Source: Ochrobactrum vermis (lineage in GTDB: Bacteria > Pseudomonadota > Alphaproteobacteria > Rhizobiales > Rhizobiaceae). From it: a DNA stretch of 64,000 nt. Under the pieces are notes generated by a model. That model saw nothing but the letters and a program-made list of their open reading frames with translations. It was not told where the DNA came from and did no database searches. The stretch is taken from positions 186,001 to 250,000 of the forward strand of contig NZ_PCOC01000002.1 in assembly GCF_002975205.1 (NCBI RefSeq), written 5' to 3'. The position numbers and the translations under genes are program-made. Each line of letters begins with the position of its first letter. Position 1 is the first letter of the stretch. Shown here in pieces: positions 25,428 to 33,642 of this stretch.

Positions 25428-25479
25428 AAGCGGCGAATATTGAATAAAATCAGGTCTCTGACCGGTTGAGGACGAGAGA

Positions 25480-26466
25480 ATGGCAAGAAAGAACATATTC
25501 GAAAGCGTTATGCGGGACGAACCGGCGGCCGAACAGACCTCACAGCCGGTCGACAACGTATCGCGTCGGTTCGGTGCCGCCAAGTCTCTTTCCGCATCAA
25601 TTGACGAACTGGCAAAGCAGGCTGCTCAGAAGCTTGATGGTGAAACAATTGTCGAGCTTGATCCAAATGATCTTGATGCTTCCTTCGTGGCTGATCGTTT
25701 GCCTGATGCAAGTGACGAAGATTATCTGGAGCTTCTGGAAGCCATTCGCGAGCGCGGTCAGGACACCCCTATTCTAGTTCGTCCGCATCCCGAGACCAGT
25801 AACCGCTATATGATCGTCTTTGGTCATCGCCGAGCACGGGTTGCCAGAGAACTTGGTCTCAAGGTTAAGGCCGTCATCAAGCCTCTCGCCAATTTGGAAC
25901 ATATTCTCAGCCAAGGTCAGGAAAACTCTGCACGTGCAAATCTGAGCTTCATCGAGCGCGTTTTCTTTGCAGCTCGCCTTGAAATGCTCGGCTTCGAACG
26001 TAACGCCATACAGGCGGCATTGACAGTCGATTATCAGACTCTATCGAAAATGCTGACCATTCCAAAAGCCATCCCCGAACACATTCTTCTGGCAATTGGA
26101 CCAGCAAAAGGTATCGGACGTGACCGCTGGCTGGAACTGCGCAAGCTGATCGAGATTCCAGGCAAAAAGGATGCTGCAGAAGAGCTTCTGGCGACGCAGG
26201 CATTTGAAAATGCGTCGTCAGGTGACCGTTTTGAACAGCTTTACGGCTATCTGAAAGGCGGAAAGCAGAAGAAGCCTGTCACCAAAGCAGCTTTGCGTCC
26301 CGGAGCCAACTGGACGGCCTCGGACAAGTCGGTCAGCGCTATTATCAAACAGAATGGCAAATCAGCTACATTGGCGCTTGGTGCAGCCAACGGACCTCGT
26401 TTTGCCGATTGGATTTCTCGCAATCTGGACCAGCTTTATGCGTCGTTTCAGAATGAGGAGAAGTAA
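25480..26466 (+). CDS. repB: Plasmid partitioning protein RepB (ParB-type)
   Basis: A 328-residue ParB-family DNA-binding protein that loads on parS and works with RepA. It shows the ParB/Srx nuclease-like domain with GHRRAR (115-120), then ENSARANLSFIER (148-160), the conserved segment leading into the HTH region, and a C-terminal dimerisation part. The N-terminal MARKNIFESV is typical of RepB. GAGGA lies about 8 bases upstream. It is followed by the ~300-base spacer encoding the counter-transcribed RNA. Confidence 0.94.
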   Translation: MARKNIFESVMRDEPAAEQTSQPVDNVSRRFGAAKSLSASIDELAKQAAQKLDGETIVELDPNDLDASFVADRLPDASDEDYLELLEAIRERGQDTPILVRPHPETSNRYMIVFGHRRARVARELGLKVKAVIKPLANLEHILSQGQENSARANLSFIERVFFAARLEMLGFERNAIQAALTVDYQTLSKMLTIPKAIPEHILLAIGPAKGIGRDRWLELRKLIEIPGKKDAAEELLATQAFENASSGDRFEQLYGYLKGGKQKKPVTKAALRPGANWTASDKSVSAIIKQNGKSATLALGAANGPRFADWISRNLDQLYASFQNEEK

Positions 26467-26619
26467 GTGAGTAAGCGTCGGGGCCAAAAGCTTTTGCTGC
26501 GGTTCAATTGTGTAACCCTAATTCCGAAAGAGTAATCAAAGTCGGAATTAAGACATGCGTAAAAACAAATAGTAAGCGTATTTGCGTCGAAACTGTTCAG
26601 GAAGAGGAACGAGACAGCA

Positions 26620-26656
26620 AAAGAAAAGGCCCCCAAACGTCGCCGTGTGGAAGCCC
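26620..26656 (-). terminator. Rho-independent terminator of the ctRNA
   Basis: On the minus strand GGGCTTCC pairs (with G-U pairs) with GGGGGCC around an ACGGCGACGT-type inner stem, immediately followed by TTTTCTTTT. The hairpin is both terminator and the probable pairing loop of the ctRNA. Confidence 0.7.
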
Positions 26657-26672
26657 TTCTCATTGGTTTAGC
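26624..26672 (-). ncRNA. Counter-transcribed RNA (ctRNA) of repABC
   Basis: Between repB and repC, on the minus strand, is a short transcription unit: promoter at 26679-26707, a start expected near 26672, and a GC-rich hairpin followed by TTTTCTTTT near 26624. The sequence around the hairpin (GGCCCCC...GGAAGCCC on the plus strand) matches the conserved ctRNA layout of repABC plasmids. Such RNAs pair with the repC leader and limit repC expression, setting copy number and incompatibility. The ends are estimates. Confidence 0.8.
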
Positions 26673-26678
26673 AGCTAG

Positions 26679-26707
26679 AGAATCGCAAATCCACGAATCA
26701 CTGTCAA
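26679..26707 (-). promoter_or_regulatory. Promoter of the ctRNA
   Basis: Read on the minus strand, TTGACA (26707-26702) is followed after 17 bases by GATTCT (26684-26679). This is a perfect -35 with a fair -10, pointing away from repC as required for the antisense RNA. Confidence 0.65.
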
Positions 26708-26766
26708 GTGTAATTAGCGTCATTTTGGCGGGTTGATTTCTTTTGCCTTGTGGAAGGTGAAGGAAA

Positions 26767-27948
26767 ATGGAGATTCAGTTAGCCTCGACGCCGTTTGGCA
26801 GTCGATCGATGACGCTTGCCTTGTTGGCAAGTCAACAGAAGACAAAACAGATTGCGCCGGGAACAGTTGTCGATAAATGGCAGCTGCATCGCTGGTTATG
26901 TGAAGCAAAGGCCTGTTTCGGTCTGAATGACCGTTCTCTCGCGGTTCTTTCCGCGCTGATGTCGTTCTATCCGGAAACAGAGCTGAATGAACAAAGCAGC
27001 TTGATCGTATTCCCGTCAAATAAACAACTGGCACTACGCGCCCACGGAATGGCGGACGCCACCCTGCGCCGTCACCTGGCAGCACTGGTCGATGCTGGTT
27101 TTATTCACCGTCAGGATAGCCCAAATGGTAAACGCTATGCGCGCCGTGCCAAGGGTGGAGAAGTGCAAATCGCGTTCGGTTTCTCACTGGCACCGCTCTT
27201 GATGCGTGCTTCCGAACTAGAAACAGCTGCCGAACAGGTGAGGGCTGAGAAGTCCGCATTACGCGAAATGCGTGAACGTCTGACATTGCTGCGCCGCGAT
27301 ATTACAAAGCTCATCGATTTTGCCGCTCAGGAGAAGCTTGCCGGAGACTGGCGCGACATTAATCATCGCTTCCGCTCCATTGTAGACAGCATTCCGCGCC
27401 GTACTGACCGTGAAGAGCTCGCCATGCTCATTGAAGCAATGTGGAATATTCGTGTAAATATCGATAACACATTGAAACTTCATGAAAATATTCAAATTTT
27501 GAGCGGCAATGAATCTCAAAATGAGCGGCAGCAAATTGAATCAAAACCAGATTCCCATCTTGAAAAGGCAACATCTGAATTTATCGACCAGCGCGTAACT
27601 GAAATCACCAGCGCCCCAGTTGAAACTCTCGTCTCGCTCGACATGGTGCTTCGTTCATGTCCGGAAATCACCACTTATGCGATCTCATCTATCCGACACT
27701 GGCAGGATTTATCCGATACGGCAGAGAAAGTGCGTGCCTTCCTCGGAATAGATAGAAAGCTCTACGATCTTGCAAAGAAAACACTCGGAACACATAACGC
27801 GTCGATTGTGATCGCCTATATCTTGCAACGGTATGAACAAATCCACTCCGCTGGAGGGTATCTTCGAATTCTCATCGAAAAGGCGGCTACTGGTGCATTC
27901 ACTATCAGGCCTATGTTAATGGCCGCTTTAAACATGCAGAACCGATGA
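26767..27948 (+). CDS. repC: Replication initiator RepC
   Basis: A 393-residue initiator that binds the origin inside its own gene and is limiting for replication. The N-terminal region (STPFGSRSMTLALLASQ, then DKWQLHRWLCEAKACFGLND) and the central winged-helix part (HGMADATLRRHLAALVDAGF, about 92-111) are typical of RepC. The C-terminal end holds YILQRYEQIHSAGGYLRILI and AFTIRPMLMAAL. GGAAGGTGAAGGA lies just before the ATG. The gene is intact and somewhat shorter than the largest RepC proteins. Confidence 0.94.
   Translation: MEIQLASTPFGSRSMTLALLASQQKTKQIAPGTVVDKWQLHRWLCEAKACFGLNDRSLAVLSALMSFYPETELNEQSSLIVFPSNKQLALRAHGMADATLRRHLAALVDAGFIHRQDSPNGKRYARRAKGGEVQIAFGFSLAPLLMRASELETAAEQVRAEKSALREMRERLTLLRRDITKLIDFAAQEKLAGDWRDINHRFRSIVDSIPRRTDREELAMLIEAMWNIRVNIDNTLKLHENIQILSGNESQNERQQIESKPDSHLEKATSEFIDQRVTEITSAPVETLVSLDMVLRSCPEITTYAISSIRHWQDLSDTAEKVRAFLGIDRKLYDLAKKTLGTHNASIVIAYILQRYEQIHSAGGYLRILIEKAATGAFTIRPMLMAALNMQNR
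27455..27550. other. Probable oriV region (AT-rich segment in repC)
   Basis: The middle of repC has a locally AT-rich run (for example ATGAAAATATTCAAATTTTG near 27482). repABC origins lie in such an AT-rich stretch inside repC. Position and base composition are the only evidence. Confidence 0.45.
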
Positions 27949-28090
27949 CAGTAATCGACGCCTTGTTATGTGGTTGAACGACGAAATGCAGCCGCGCTGC
28001 TGCGGACAAGAAGCGTACCAATCGAGCTTGGATATCTCAAACCGCAGAACACCACGACCTGGATGATGGCTTTGCGATTAAGGACACTAC

Positions 28091-28963
28091 GCCGTGTGGA
28101 CGAATTGACTCAGGTATAAGTTTTCCGGTTCCAGACTTTCTCTCGACGTGATTCACATATTGCTGACGTGATTTGGAGGTCAGTAATGTGCACCAAGATG
28201 ACAGAAAATGACTATGAACTGGCACTTGAGGTTTTTCGGACTTGTCTGCCAGCCGTTGGCGCGAAAGCTAAAAATGACCGCCTATTCCTTGAGGCGTTGC
28301 ATTATTTCACCCTTCACAACATCTCATGGCGGGCTTTGCCTGAGCGGTTTGGTAACTGGAACAGCGTATGGAAGCGTTTTGACCGTTTAGGTAAAGCAGG
28401 TGTTTTCGAGGACTATTTTTCCATTTTGGCTGGGCTTGATGAAAGCGCTCATCTTATCGCTATGTTCGACAGCACCGTCATTCGCGCCCATGTATCTGCA
28501 GCAGGCGCTAAAGGGGGCAGGAAGGTCAAGCGCTCGGCCGGTCTCGTGGAGGGTTCGGAACCAAAATCCATCTGAAAACCGACCGAAATGGTCAGCCCCT
28601 TGGCTTTGAACTGACCGGAGGCGAAGCCTCCGATAGCAAACAGTTTGAAAGCCTCATGGACACGGGCCCTCAAGTCAGGCACCGCGCTATCATTGCTGAC
28701 AAAGGCTATGATAGCGACGTTAATCGAGAGATTGCGCGAAAGGCTGGCGCTATCCCTGTGATCCCCTACAGATCAAACAGGCGTAATATTCCGAAGCATT
28801 TTGCCACGGCGCTTTATCGAGGTCGCGCACGTATCGAACAAATGATGGGGAAGCTCAAACGGTTCAAACGTGTCGCATTACGCTGCGAGGAAACAGCAAG
28901 AAACTTCCGATCCATCGTCGCAATCGATTCTGCTTTCATCTTAATCAAATCCGTCCACACGGC
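28091..28963 (+). mobile_element. IS5-family (IS427-group) element, complete
   Basis: Terminal repeats GCCGTGTGGACG (28091-28102) and its complement at 28952-28963 enclose 873 bp with a two-frame transposase. The right end abuts CTAG and the left end CTAC, fitting the TA-centred targets of this group. It is inserted about 140 bases after repC. Confidence 0.82.
28186..28575 (+). CDS. IS427-group transposase, first frame (orfA)
   Basis: The start ATG at 28186 has GGAGG 6 bases upstream and is preferred to the GTG at 28168. The product shows the DUF4096-like N-terminus (SWRALPERFGNWNSVWKRFD) and the first catalytic Asp in AMFDSTVIRAH. Homology leaves this frame at the AAAGGGGG run (28510-28517), after which the enzyme continues in the -1 frame. 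The residues beyond that point in this frame are not conserved. Confidence 0.85.
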   Translation: MCTKMTENDYELALEVFRTCLPAVGAKAKNDRLFLEALHYFTLHNISWRALPERFGNWNSVWKRFDRLGKAGVFEDYFSILAGLDESAHLIAMFDSTVIRAHVSAAGAKGGRKVKRSAGLVEGSEPKSI

Positions 28964-28967
28964 CTAG
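28518..28967 (+). CDS. IS427-group transposase, second frame (orfB)
   Basis: The -1 frame reads GQALGRSRGGFGTKIHLKTD, then the second catalytic Asp in ADKGYDSD and the Glu-bearing YRGRARIEQMMGKLKRF, ending SVHTA just inside the right terminal repeat. It has no start of its own before 28656; expression depends on a -1 frameshift at the preceding A/G run. No internal stop is present, so the element may be active. Confidence 0.85.
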   Translation, partial: QEGQALGRSRGGFGTKIHLKTDRNGQPLGFELTGGEASDSKQFESLMDTGPQVRHRAIIADKGYDSDVNREIARKAGAIPVIPYRSNRRNIPKHFATALYRGRARIEQMMGKLKRFKRVALRCEETARNFRSIVAIDSAFILIKSVHTA

Positions 28968-29203
28968 GTTATCCGACAATGTAGCGGAAGCGTATCTCTC
29001 CATGGGCCTTGGTGCCGAATTGCATAAGTCATGCGTCTTTATCGTTGCACTTAAATCTTAGCCCCACACCTACATTTCGATTTGCCGGGAGGCTTTGCCA
29101 GATGCCAATGAAGTTTACGAAGACGCAACTTCTGCCCGCTTTGACCTGCCACTAAGAATTTCCTCCAGATTGGATTAGAGTTCGGCCCATTGAGGACGGA
29201 CTT

Positions 29204-29470
29204 ATGAAGAAGCAGAGATTTACGGAAGAGCAGATCATTGGGGTGTTGAAGGAGCAGGAGGCGGGCGTTAAGGCCGCTGATCTTTGCCGCAAGCACGGGA
29301 TTTCCGAGGCGACCTTTTACAACTGGAAGGCCAAATACGGCGGCATGGAAGTGTCGGAGGCCAAGCGTCTGAAGGCGCTTGAGGACGAGAATGCCAAGCT
29401 GAAGAAGTTGCTGGCCGAGCAGATGCTGGATGTTGCCGCTCTTCGTGAGCTTCTCGGAAAAAAATGGTAG
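29204..29470 (+). CDS. IS3-family transposase orfA
   Basis: An 88-residue DNA-binding subunit: [23 protein letters not shown] at about 24-45 ([20 protein letters not shown]), then a leucine-zipper-like coiled coil ([20 protein letters not shown]). It overlaps orfB by 7 bases at AAAAAAATGG, a slippery run suited to the -1 frameshift that produces the OrfAB transposase in this family. Confidence 0.92.
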   Translation: MKKQRFTEEQIIGVLKEQEAGVKAADLCRKHGISEATFYNWKAKYGGMEVSEAKRLKALEDENAKLKKLLAEQMLDVAALRELLGKKW

Positions 29471-30393
29471 GGCCTGCCGCAAAGCGTGACGCCGTTGCAC
29501 ATCTGAAGGATATATTGGGTCTTTCGGAGCGGCGGGCCTGCCAGATTGTGTCGGCTGATCGCAAGATGATCCGCTATCGGTCCTGCCGACCGCCGGAGGT
29601 CGAATTGCGAGCAAAGTTGCGCGATCTGGCCAACGAGCGACGACGGTTCGGCTACCGACGGCTGTTCATTCTGCTTCGGCGAGACGGAGAGCCTTCCGGG
29701 GTTAATCGCATCTATCGGCTGTATCGCGAGGAAGGTCTTTCCGTGCGCAAGCGGAAAGCCAGGCGTCGTGCTGTTGGCACGCGTGCCCCGATCCTCGTCG
29801 AAGCAAAGGCGAATGCTCGCTGGTCGCTGGATTTCGTCCACGATCAGTTCACCTGCGGCAGACGCTTCCGCATCCTCAATGTGGTTGACGACGTCACACG
29901 TGAATGCCTGGCGGCGATCCCGGACACATCTATCTCCGGTCGCCGTGTCGCGAGGGAGCTGACGACGCTTGTCGAGCGAAGAGGCAAGCCCGGCATGATT
30001 GTTTCAGACAACGGGACCGAACTGACCTCAAATGCCATCCTCGCCTGGTCGAAGGATCACAAGGTCGAGTGGCACTACATCGCGCCGGGAAGACCGATGC
30101 AAAACGGTTATGTCGAGAGTTTCAATGGCCGCATGCGCGACGAGTTACTCAACGAGAGCCTGTTCTTTGGTCTCGATCATGCCCGGAGCGCCATTGCCGA
30201 ATGGGCCGACGATTACAACAATTTCCGGCCCCACTCATCGCTCGGATACCAGACCCCGGCAGATTATGCAGGGATCATCGCCGCAACCGGCTCCAACGCT
30301 ACGCAATTTGGAAGCTTCGCGTTTCCGCCGGTTGCTCCCATCACGCCATGTGGCGTATCAAAAACCGCCGAGGCTCTAATCGCAGCCGGATGA
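29464..30393 (+). CDS. IS3-family transposase orfB (DDE integrase)
   Basis: A 309-residue catalytic part. The N-terminal HTH_21-like segment ([20 protein letters not shown]) leads into the rve integrase core with the DDE triad: Asp in [10 protein letters not shown], Asp in VSDNGTEL, Glu in [15 protein letters not shown]. It ends with [13 protein letters not shown] and a short tail. The frame is intact. Confidence 0.93.
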   Translation: MVGPAAKRDAVAHLKDILGLSERRACQIVSADRKMIRYRSCRPPEVELRAKLRDLANERRRFGYRRLFILLRRDGEPSGVNRIYRLYREEGLSVRKRKARRRAVGTRAPILVEAKANARWSLDFVHDQFTCGRRFRILNVVDDVTRECLAAIPDTSISGRRVARELTTLVERRGKPGMIVSDNGTELTSNAILAWSKDHKVEWHYIAPGRPMQNGYVESFNGRMRDELLNESLFFGLDHARSAIAEWADDYNNFRPHSSLGYQTPADYAGIIAATGSNATQFGSFAFPPVAPITPCGVSKTAEALIAAG

Positions 30394-30411
30394 AACTTCA
30401 GTGGCAGGTCA

Positions 30412-30817
30412 GCTTGTCAGAAACGAATACAGCTGCCTCCAAAGAGGATCATCAAGAGCCAGTGCCAACTAGTCGGTTTCCAGATCCCAACTAACTACCG
30501 GATAAAAAAACAAAAGGCAGTTCTGCAATAGGATGTGCTCGAAAGCTTCCAGTCTCTTTCTGGCCCAATTCAGATCGCAGGCAATGGGCTGTCGCAGGTT
30601 TGATCATCTTTCAAGGTGAGACGACCGCGTTCAGCCAGGCAAGAACCAAAATTTTAACTCTTGATCTAAATCCCAAACAGCTATCTCGTTGGTTAGTGGG
30701 TATGCAAATTAGGCATACCGTAAAGCATACTTTCGATTTCTATTTTCGACATCGCGGACGTATGACGAAGTATCATTCATCTGCAAGGTGCACTAAGCGA
30801 AAATTGGGTATAAATCG
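30412..30817. other. No supported gene
   Basis: A 406-base region after the IS3 element. A 76-codon plus frame (30600-30830) overlaps the next gene and has no ribosome site or family resemblance. The sequence becomes AT-rich toward 30800. Confidence 0.35.
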
Positions 30818-31072
30818 ATGGCGTATATAACGGCAGAAATAAGACCTTCAAAAGTATATCATGGATATGATAAAGATAGGAAACCTGTTGTCGATGATTT
30901 AGACGGAGGTGATTTTGTAAGTAAACTTATCAAGGTTTCTAGGATTCTTTCTGTTACTGAAATTTATATTTTTATTGATTGCCCTCATAACACAGTGCAG
31001 ACCTGGGAATATAAAGGAACGCTAGAGGAATTCAGGTTGAAACTGCGACGAGCAGGTGTCCCGGCGGAATAG
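30818..31072 (+). CDS. Hypothetical AT-rich small protein
   Basis: An 84-residue soluble protein (MAYITAEIRPSKVYHGYDKD...). The pattern of strands and a C-terminal helix (LEEFRLKLRRAGVPAE) looks like a folded domain. Its coding sequence is clearly richer in A and T than its neighbours, and it sits just after two IS elements, both signs of recent acquisition. No strong ribosome site is visible. It may be an immunity or antitoxin-like gene, but nothing in the sequence proves that. Confidence 0.5.
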   Translation: MAYITAEIRPSKVYHGYDKDRKPVVDDLDGGDFVSKLIKVSRILSVTEIYIFIDCPHNTVQTWEYKGTLEEFRLKLRRAGVPAE

Positions 31073-31236
31073 GCGTTTGGAATTCATGCTCGAATGCATT
31101 TGAACCTAAAAATCGCGAAATTCCGACCCAGTTGGTGGTTGAGCCGCGTCTTTCGGGACTCCTCCGCTTGATGATCACAAAAGCCTGAAACCGAAGACGC
31201 CTGGAGACAGGCTTCTCTTGCAGTGGATATGGGAAA

Positions 31237-32397
31237 ATGAAAATCACGTCCGTCAACGTTTACTATGTGCGTGGACAGGGCTTGAAGCCGGTTCTGGTGC
31301 AAATTCACACAGATGAAGGCATATCAGGATTAGGCGAGGCCGCTATTTCATATGGAAGCGGAGGTACAGCCGCAGCTGGCATGATTACAGAACTCAGCGA
31401 ACGGTTTTTGCTGGGGGGTGATCCGCTGACCATCAACCGGATCGTTTCGGATATATATGACCAGGCGTTCTGGCTAAAGAATCCCGGCGGAATAGCATGT
31501 GCAGGGATGAGCGCCATTGAGCAAGCCTTATGGGATATTCGAGCCAAAGCATTGAATGTACCGGTATACGAACTTTTTGGCGGGAAAATTCGCGATGAAT
31601 TGAACTATTATGCGAACGGTTGGTACTTCGGAGCCAAATCTAAGTTAGATCTGATCAAGAAAGCTGCTGATGCAGTCGACGATGGTCATCATGCCCTGAA
31701 AATGTATCCGCTGGCACAGATACAGCCGAACGGAACGTTGCGACATCCACGTGGACGATATTCTGACAATTTCGACGCAGTTACTGCTGGAATCGAGTTA
31801 GTGCGCGATGTGCGAAAAGCGGTGGGACCAGATATCAGACTAATGCTTGACTTCGGTGGTGGAATTTCTGTCGCAGATACTGTGCGGTTTTGCGAGCGCA
31901 CGAAAGAATACGATATCGAGTTTGTGGAGGAAATCACTGATCCGGGTGACCTCGGTGCCTTGTCTCAAGTCGCTCCATCAATTGATATTCCGATTGCGGC
32001 CGGGGAACGGCACTATCTCAGACAGGGGTTCCGTGACCTTCTTGAGAAGCGCGTGATCAGTATATTACAGCCGGACATAGGCAATGCGGGAGGTTTTGCT
32101 GAGGTTCATAAAATTGCGGCTATGGCTGACGCTTACGGGTTGAAGGTTCAACCGCATGTGTGTGGAAGTTCTGTTGCAGCCAACATCGCAACCCATCTGA
32201 GCGCATGCTTGCCCAATTTTTATATTCAGGAACATTTCCCTTACTGGGCTGACATACCCGGATATATCGAAGTGGCTACCGTATCCTTTGACGCAAAGGC
32301 CAGGAATGGAAGTCTTCCGGTCTCCCAACAGATTGGGTTCGGAGTTGAACTGAATGAAGCAATAATGAAGGAACATATTTGGGCGGTTATCGGTTAA
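31237..32397 (+). CDS. Enolase-superfamily (mandelate racemase/galactonate dehydratase-like) enzyme
   Basis: A 386-residue member of the mandelate-racemase branch of the enolase superfamily. Such enzymes abstract the proton next to a carboxylate with Mg2+ help. The capping domain is followed by the barrel. Metal ligands are D205 (LMLDFGGG), E231 or E232 (EFVEEITDP) and E257 (AAGERHY). Probable acid/base residues are K155 in HALKMYP and H307 in QPHVCGSS, with D280 in QPDIGNAGG. The length and QPD..NAGG motif recall acid-sugar dehydratases; hydroxyproline-betaine epimerases also belong to this superfamily. It heads a catabolic island with LysR, a GlpD-like oxidase and an ABC transporter, so it probably acts on that island's substrate. 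Confidence 0.82.
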   Translation: MKITSVNVYYVRGQGLKPVLVQIHTDEGISGLGEAAISYGSGGTAAAGMITELSERFLLGGDPLTINRIVSDIYDQAFWLKNPGGIACAGMSAIEQALWDIRAKALNVPVYELFGGKIRDELNYYANGWYFGAKSKLDLIKKAADAVDDGHHALKMYPLAQIQPNGTLRHPRGRYSDNFDAVTAGIELVRDVRKAVGPDIRLMLDFGGGISVADTVRFCERTKEYDIEFVEEITDPGDLGALSQVAPSIDIPIAAGERHYLRQGFRDLLEKRVISILQPDIGNAGGFAEVHKIAAMADAYGLKVQPHVCGSSVAANIATHLSACLPNFYIQEHFPYWADIPGYIEVATVSFDAKARNGSLPVSQQIGFGVELNEAIMKEHIWAVIG

Positions 32398-32558
32398 ACG
32401 CCGTCAAACTGCATACTGACGGGCAAGGTGCGATCTGCTGTCGTTGAGTTGGCTGCAGGAACCAAGCTTTTAGCGTGGTTGTTGCCGCTATTTTCGTTTG
32501 CCCTTGGCACTGTTGTAGGCGAGTGTGTGCCGCAACTAAAATGTCGGGATGATATCTG

Positions 32559-33500
32559 ATGAAAAAGCCAGGAAAACAGAACTGGGAAGTAGGGATGAAC
32601 CTCATCTACTTTTCAGCCTTCCGGGCAGTGATGTTAACTGGAACGGTGAGTGCGGCTGCCGAACTTATCGGGAGAAGTCAGCCCGCCGTCAGCCGGCTTC
32701 TGAATAAGCTTGAGACCGAATTGGGTGTCACTCTATTTGAGCGAAGAAAAGGACTGATTACGCCGACATCGGTTGCGCACCTTCTTCTGGATGAAATCGA
32801 TCGAGCCTATACGTCTCTCGATTCTCTGAGAAATTTTGCGGCAACGGTTGCTGAAGGTGAGACCAGTCGCGTTACTGCCGCTGTTATGCCAGCCCTTGGG
32901 ATAAGTTTCATGCCCCAGGCACTAAAGAAGTTTAAAGCCAACTGGCCCCAGACACGTGTTCAGCTGAATATACGTCTTTCTGCCAAGATCGAAGAGTGGG
33001 CTGCGTCACAGCAACTAGATTTCGGTCTCGCTGAACTCCCATTCCGCAGATCCGGCTTCCAAACAGAAGTTTTCAGCGATGCTCCATATATTGCTGCGGT
33101 GCCATGTGACCATCATCTAGCCAACCGTGACAAAATTGAACCTCCGGATCTTCGGAACGTGCCATTTGTTTCGTTCGCCTCATTCACCGCTGCCGGCCCG
33201 ATCATTACACAAGCGTTCCGCGCGTCGGGTGAAAAACTCGACCCAGCTTATGAAACGACAATTTCTGCTGCCGCATACGAATTTGCCAAAATTGGACTGG
33301 GCGTCGCGCTAATAGACCCTTACACAGCCATTCACCAATTGGATGAGCGTGTAAAATTGGTGCCATTCCTGCCGAAAATACCCTTCAACGTGGCGCTACT
33401 TCGTCCCTATTCCCGTCCACAAAGTCGCGTGTCGGGAGCACTTCTCGACCTTTTGTTCAGCGAACGAGACGCAGTGTTGGCGAAGTTGCCGCATTTTTAA
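32559..33500 (+). CDS. LysR-family transcriptional regulator
   Basis: A 313-residue LysR regulator. The HTH is seen in VMLTGTVSAAAELIGRSQPA with VSRLLNKLETELG after it (residues about 20-55), followed by the effector-binding domain. The protein resembles the LysR paralogue at 60461 in its start (FRAVMLTG.. versus FRTVMLTG..), which suggests that both belong to the opine/amino-acid type of LysR regulators. A more likely start is the Met at codon 12 (MNLIYFSAFRAVML), since other family members begin there. It probably controls the downstream GlpD-like and ABC genes through the palindrome at 33545. Confidence 0.87.
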   Translation: MKKPGKQNWEVGMNLIYFSAFRAVMLTGTVSAAAELIGRSQPAVSRLLNKLETELGVTLFERRKGLITPTSVAHLLLDEIDRAYTSLDSLRNFAATVAEGETSRVTAAVMPALGISFMPQALKKFKANWPQTRVQLNIRLSAKIEEWAASQQLDFGLAELPFRRSGFQTEVFSDAPYIAAVPCDHHLANRDKIEPPDLRNVPFVSFASFTAAGPIITQAFRASGEKLDPAYETTISAAAYEFAKIGLGVALIDPYTAIHQLDERVKLVPFLPKIPFNVALLRPYSRPQSRVSGALLDLLFSERDAVLAKLPHF

Positions 33501-33544
33501 CTGACAAGAATTGTTAAGTGTCAGGAATTTCCCCGTTCCTAAAT

Positions 33545-33567
33545 CATTATGCATTTACCGCATAATG
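33545..33567. promoter_or_regulatory. Palindrome upstream of the GlpD-like gene
   Basis: CATTATGC (33545-33552), 7-base centre, GCATAATG (33560-33567): a perfect 8-bp inverted repeat 76 bases before the ATG at 33643 and 45 bases after the LysR stop. Position and symmetry suit an operator for the island's regulator. It could also be a small hairpin, but no T-run follows. Confidence 0.5.
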
Positions 33568-33642
33568 GAGGCCGATTTTTCTATTTTGAGCATTCCGAAT
33601 TAGCTGATGTACTCGCCGGATGCAGAGGAGGGGAACAGCTAA

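Larger units (their letters stand above)
29142..30411 (+). mobile_element. IS3-family (IS407-like) element
   Basis: The ends read TGACCTGCCACTAAG at 29142 and, reversed, TGACCTGCCACTGAAG ending at 30411. The 1270-bp element contains overlapping orfA and orfB. It lies 178 bases after the IS427-group element, so the region after repC has taken two insertions. Confidence 0.88.
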
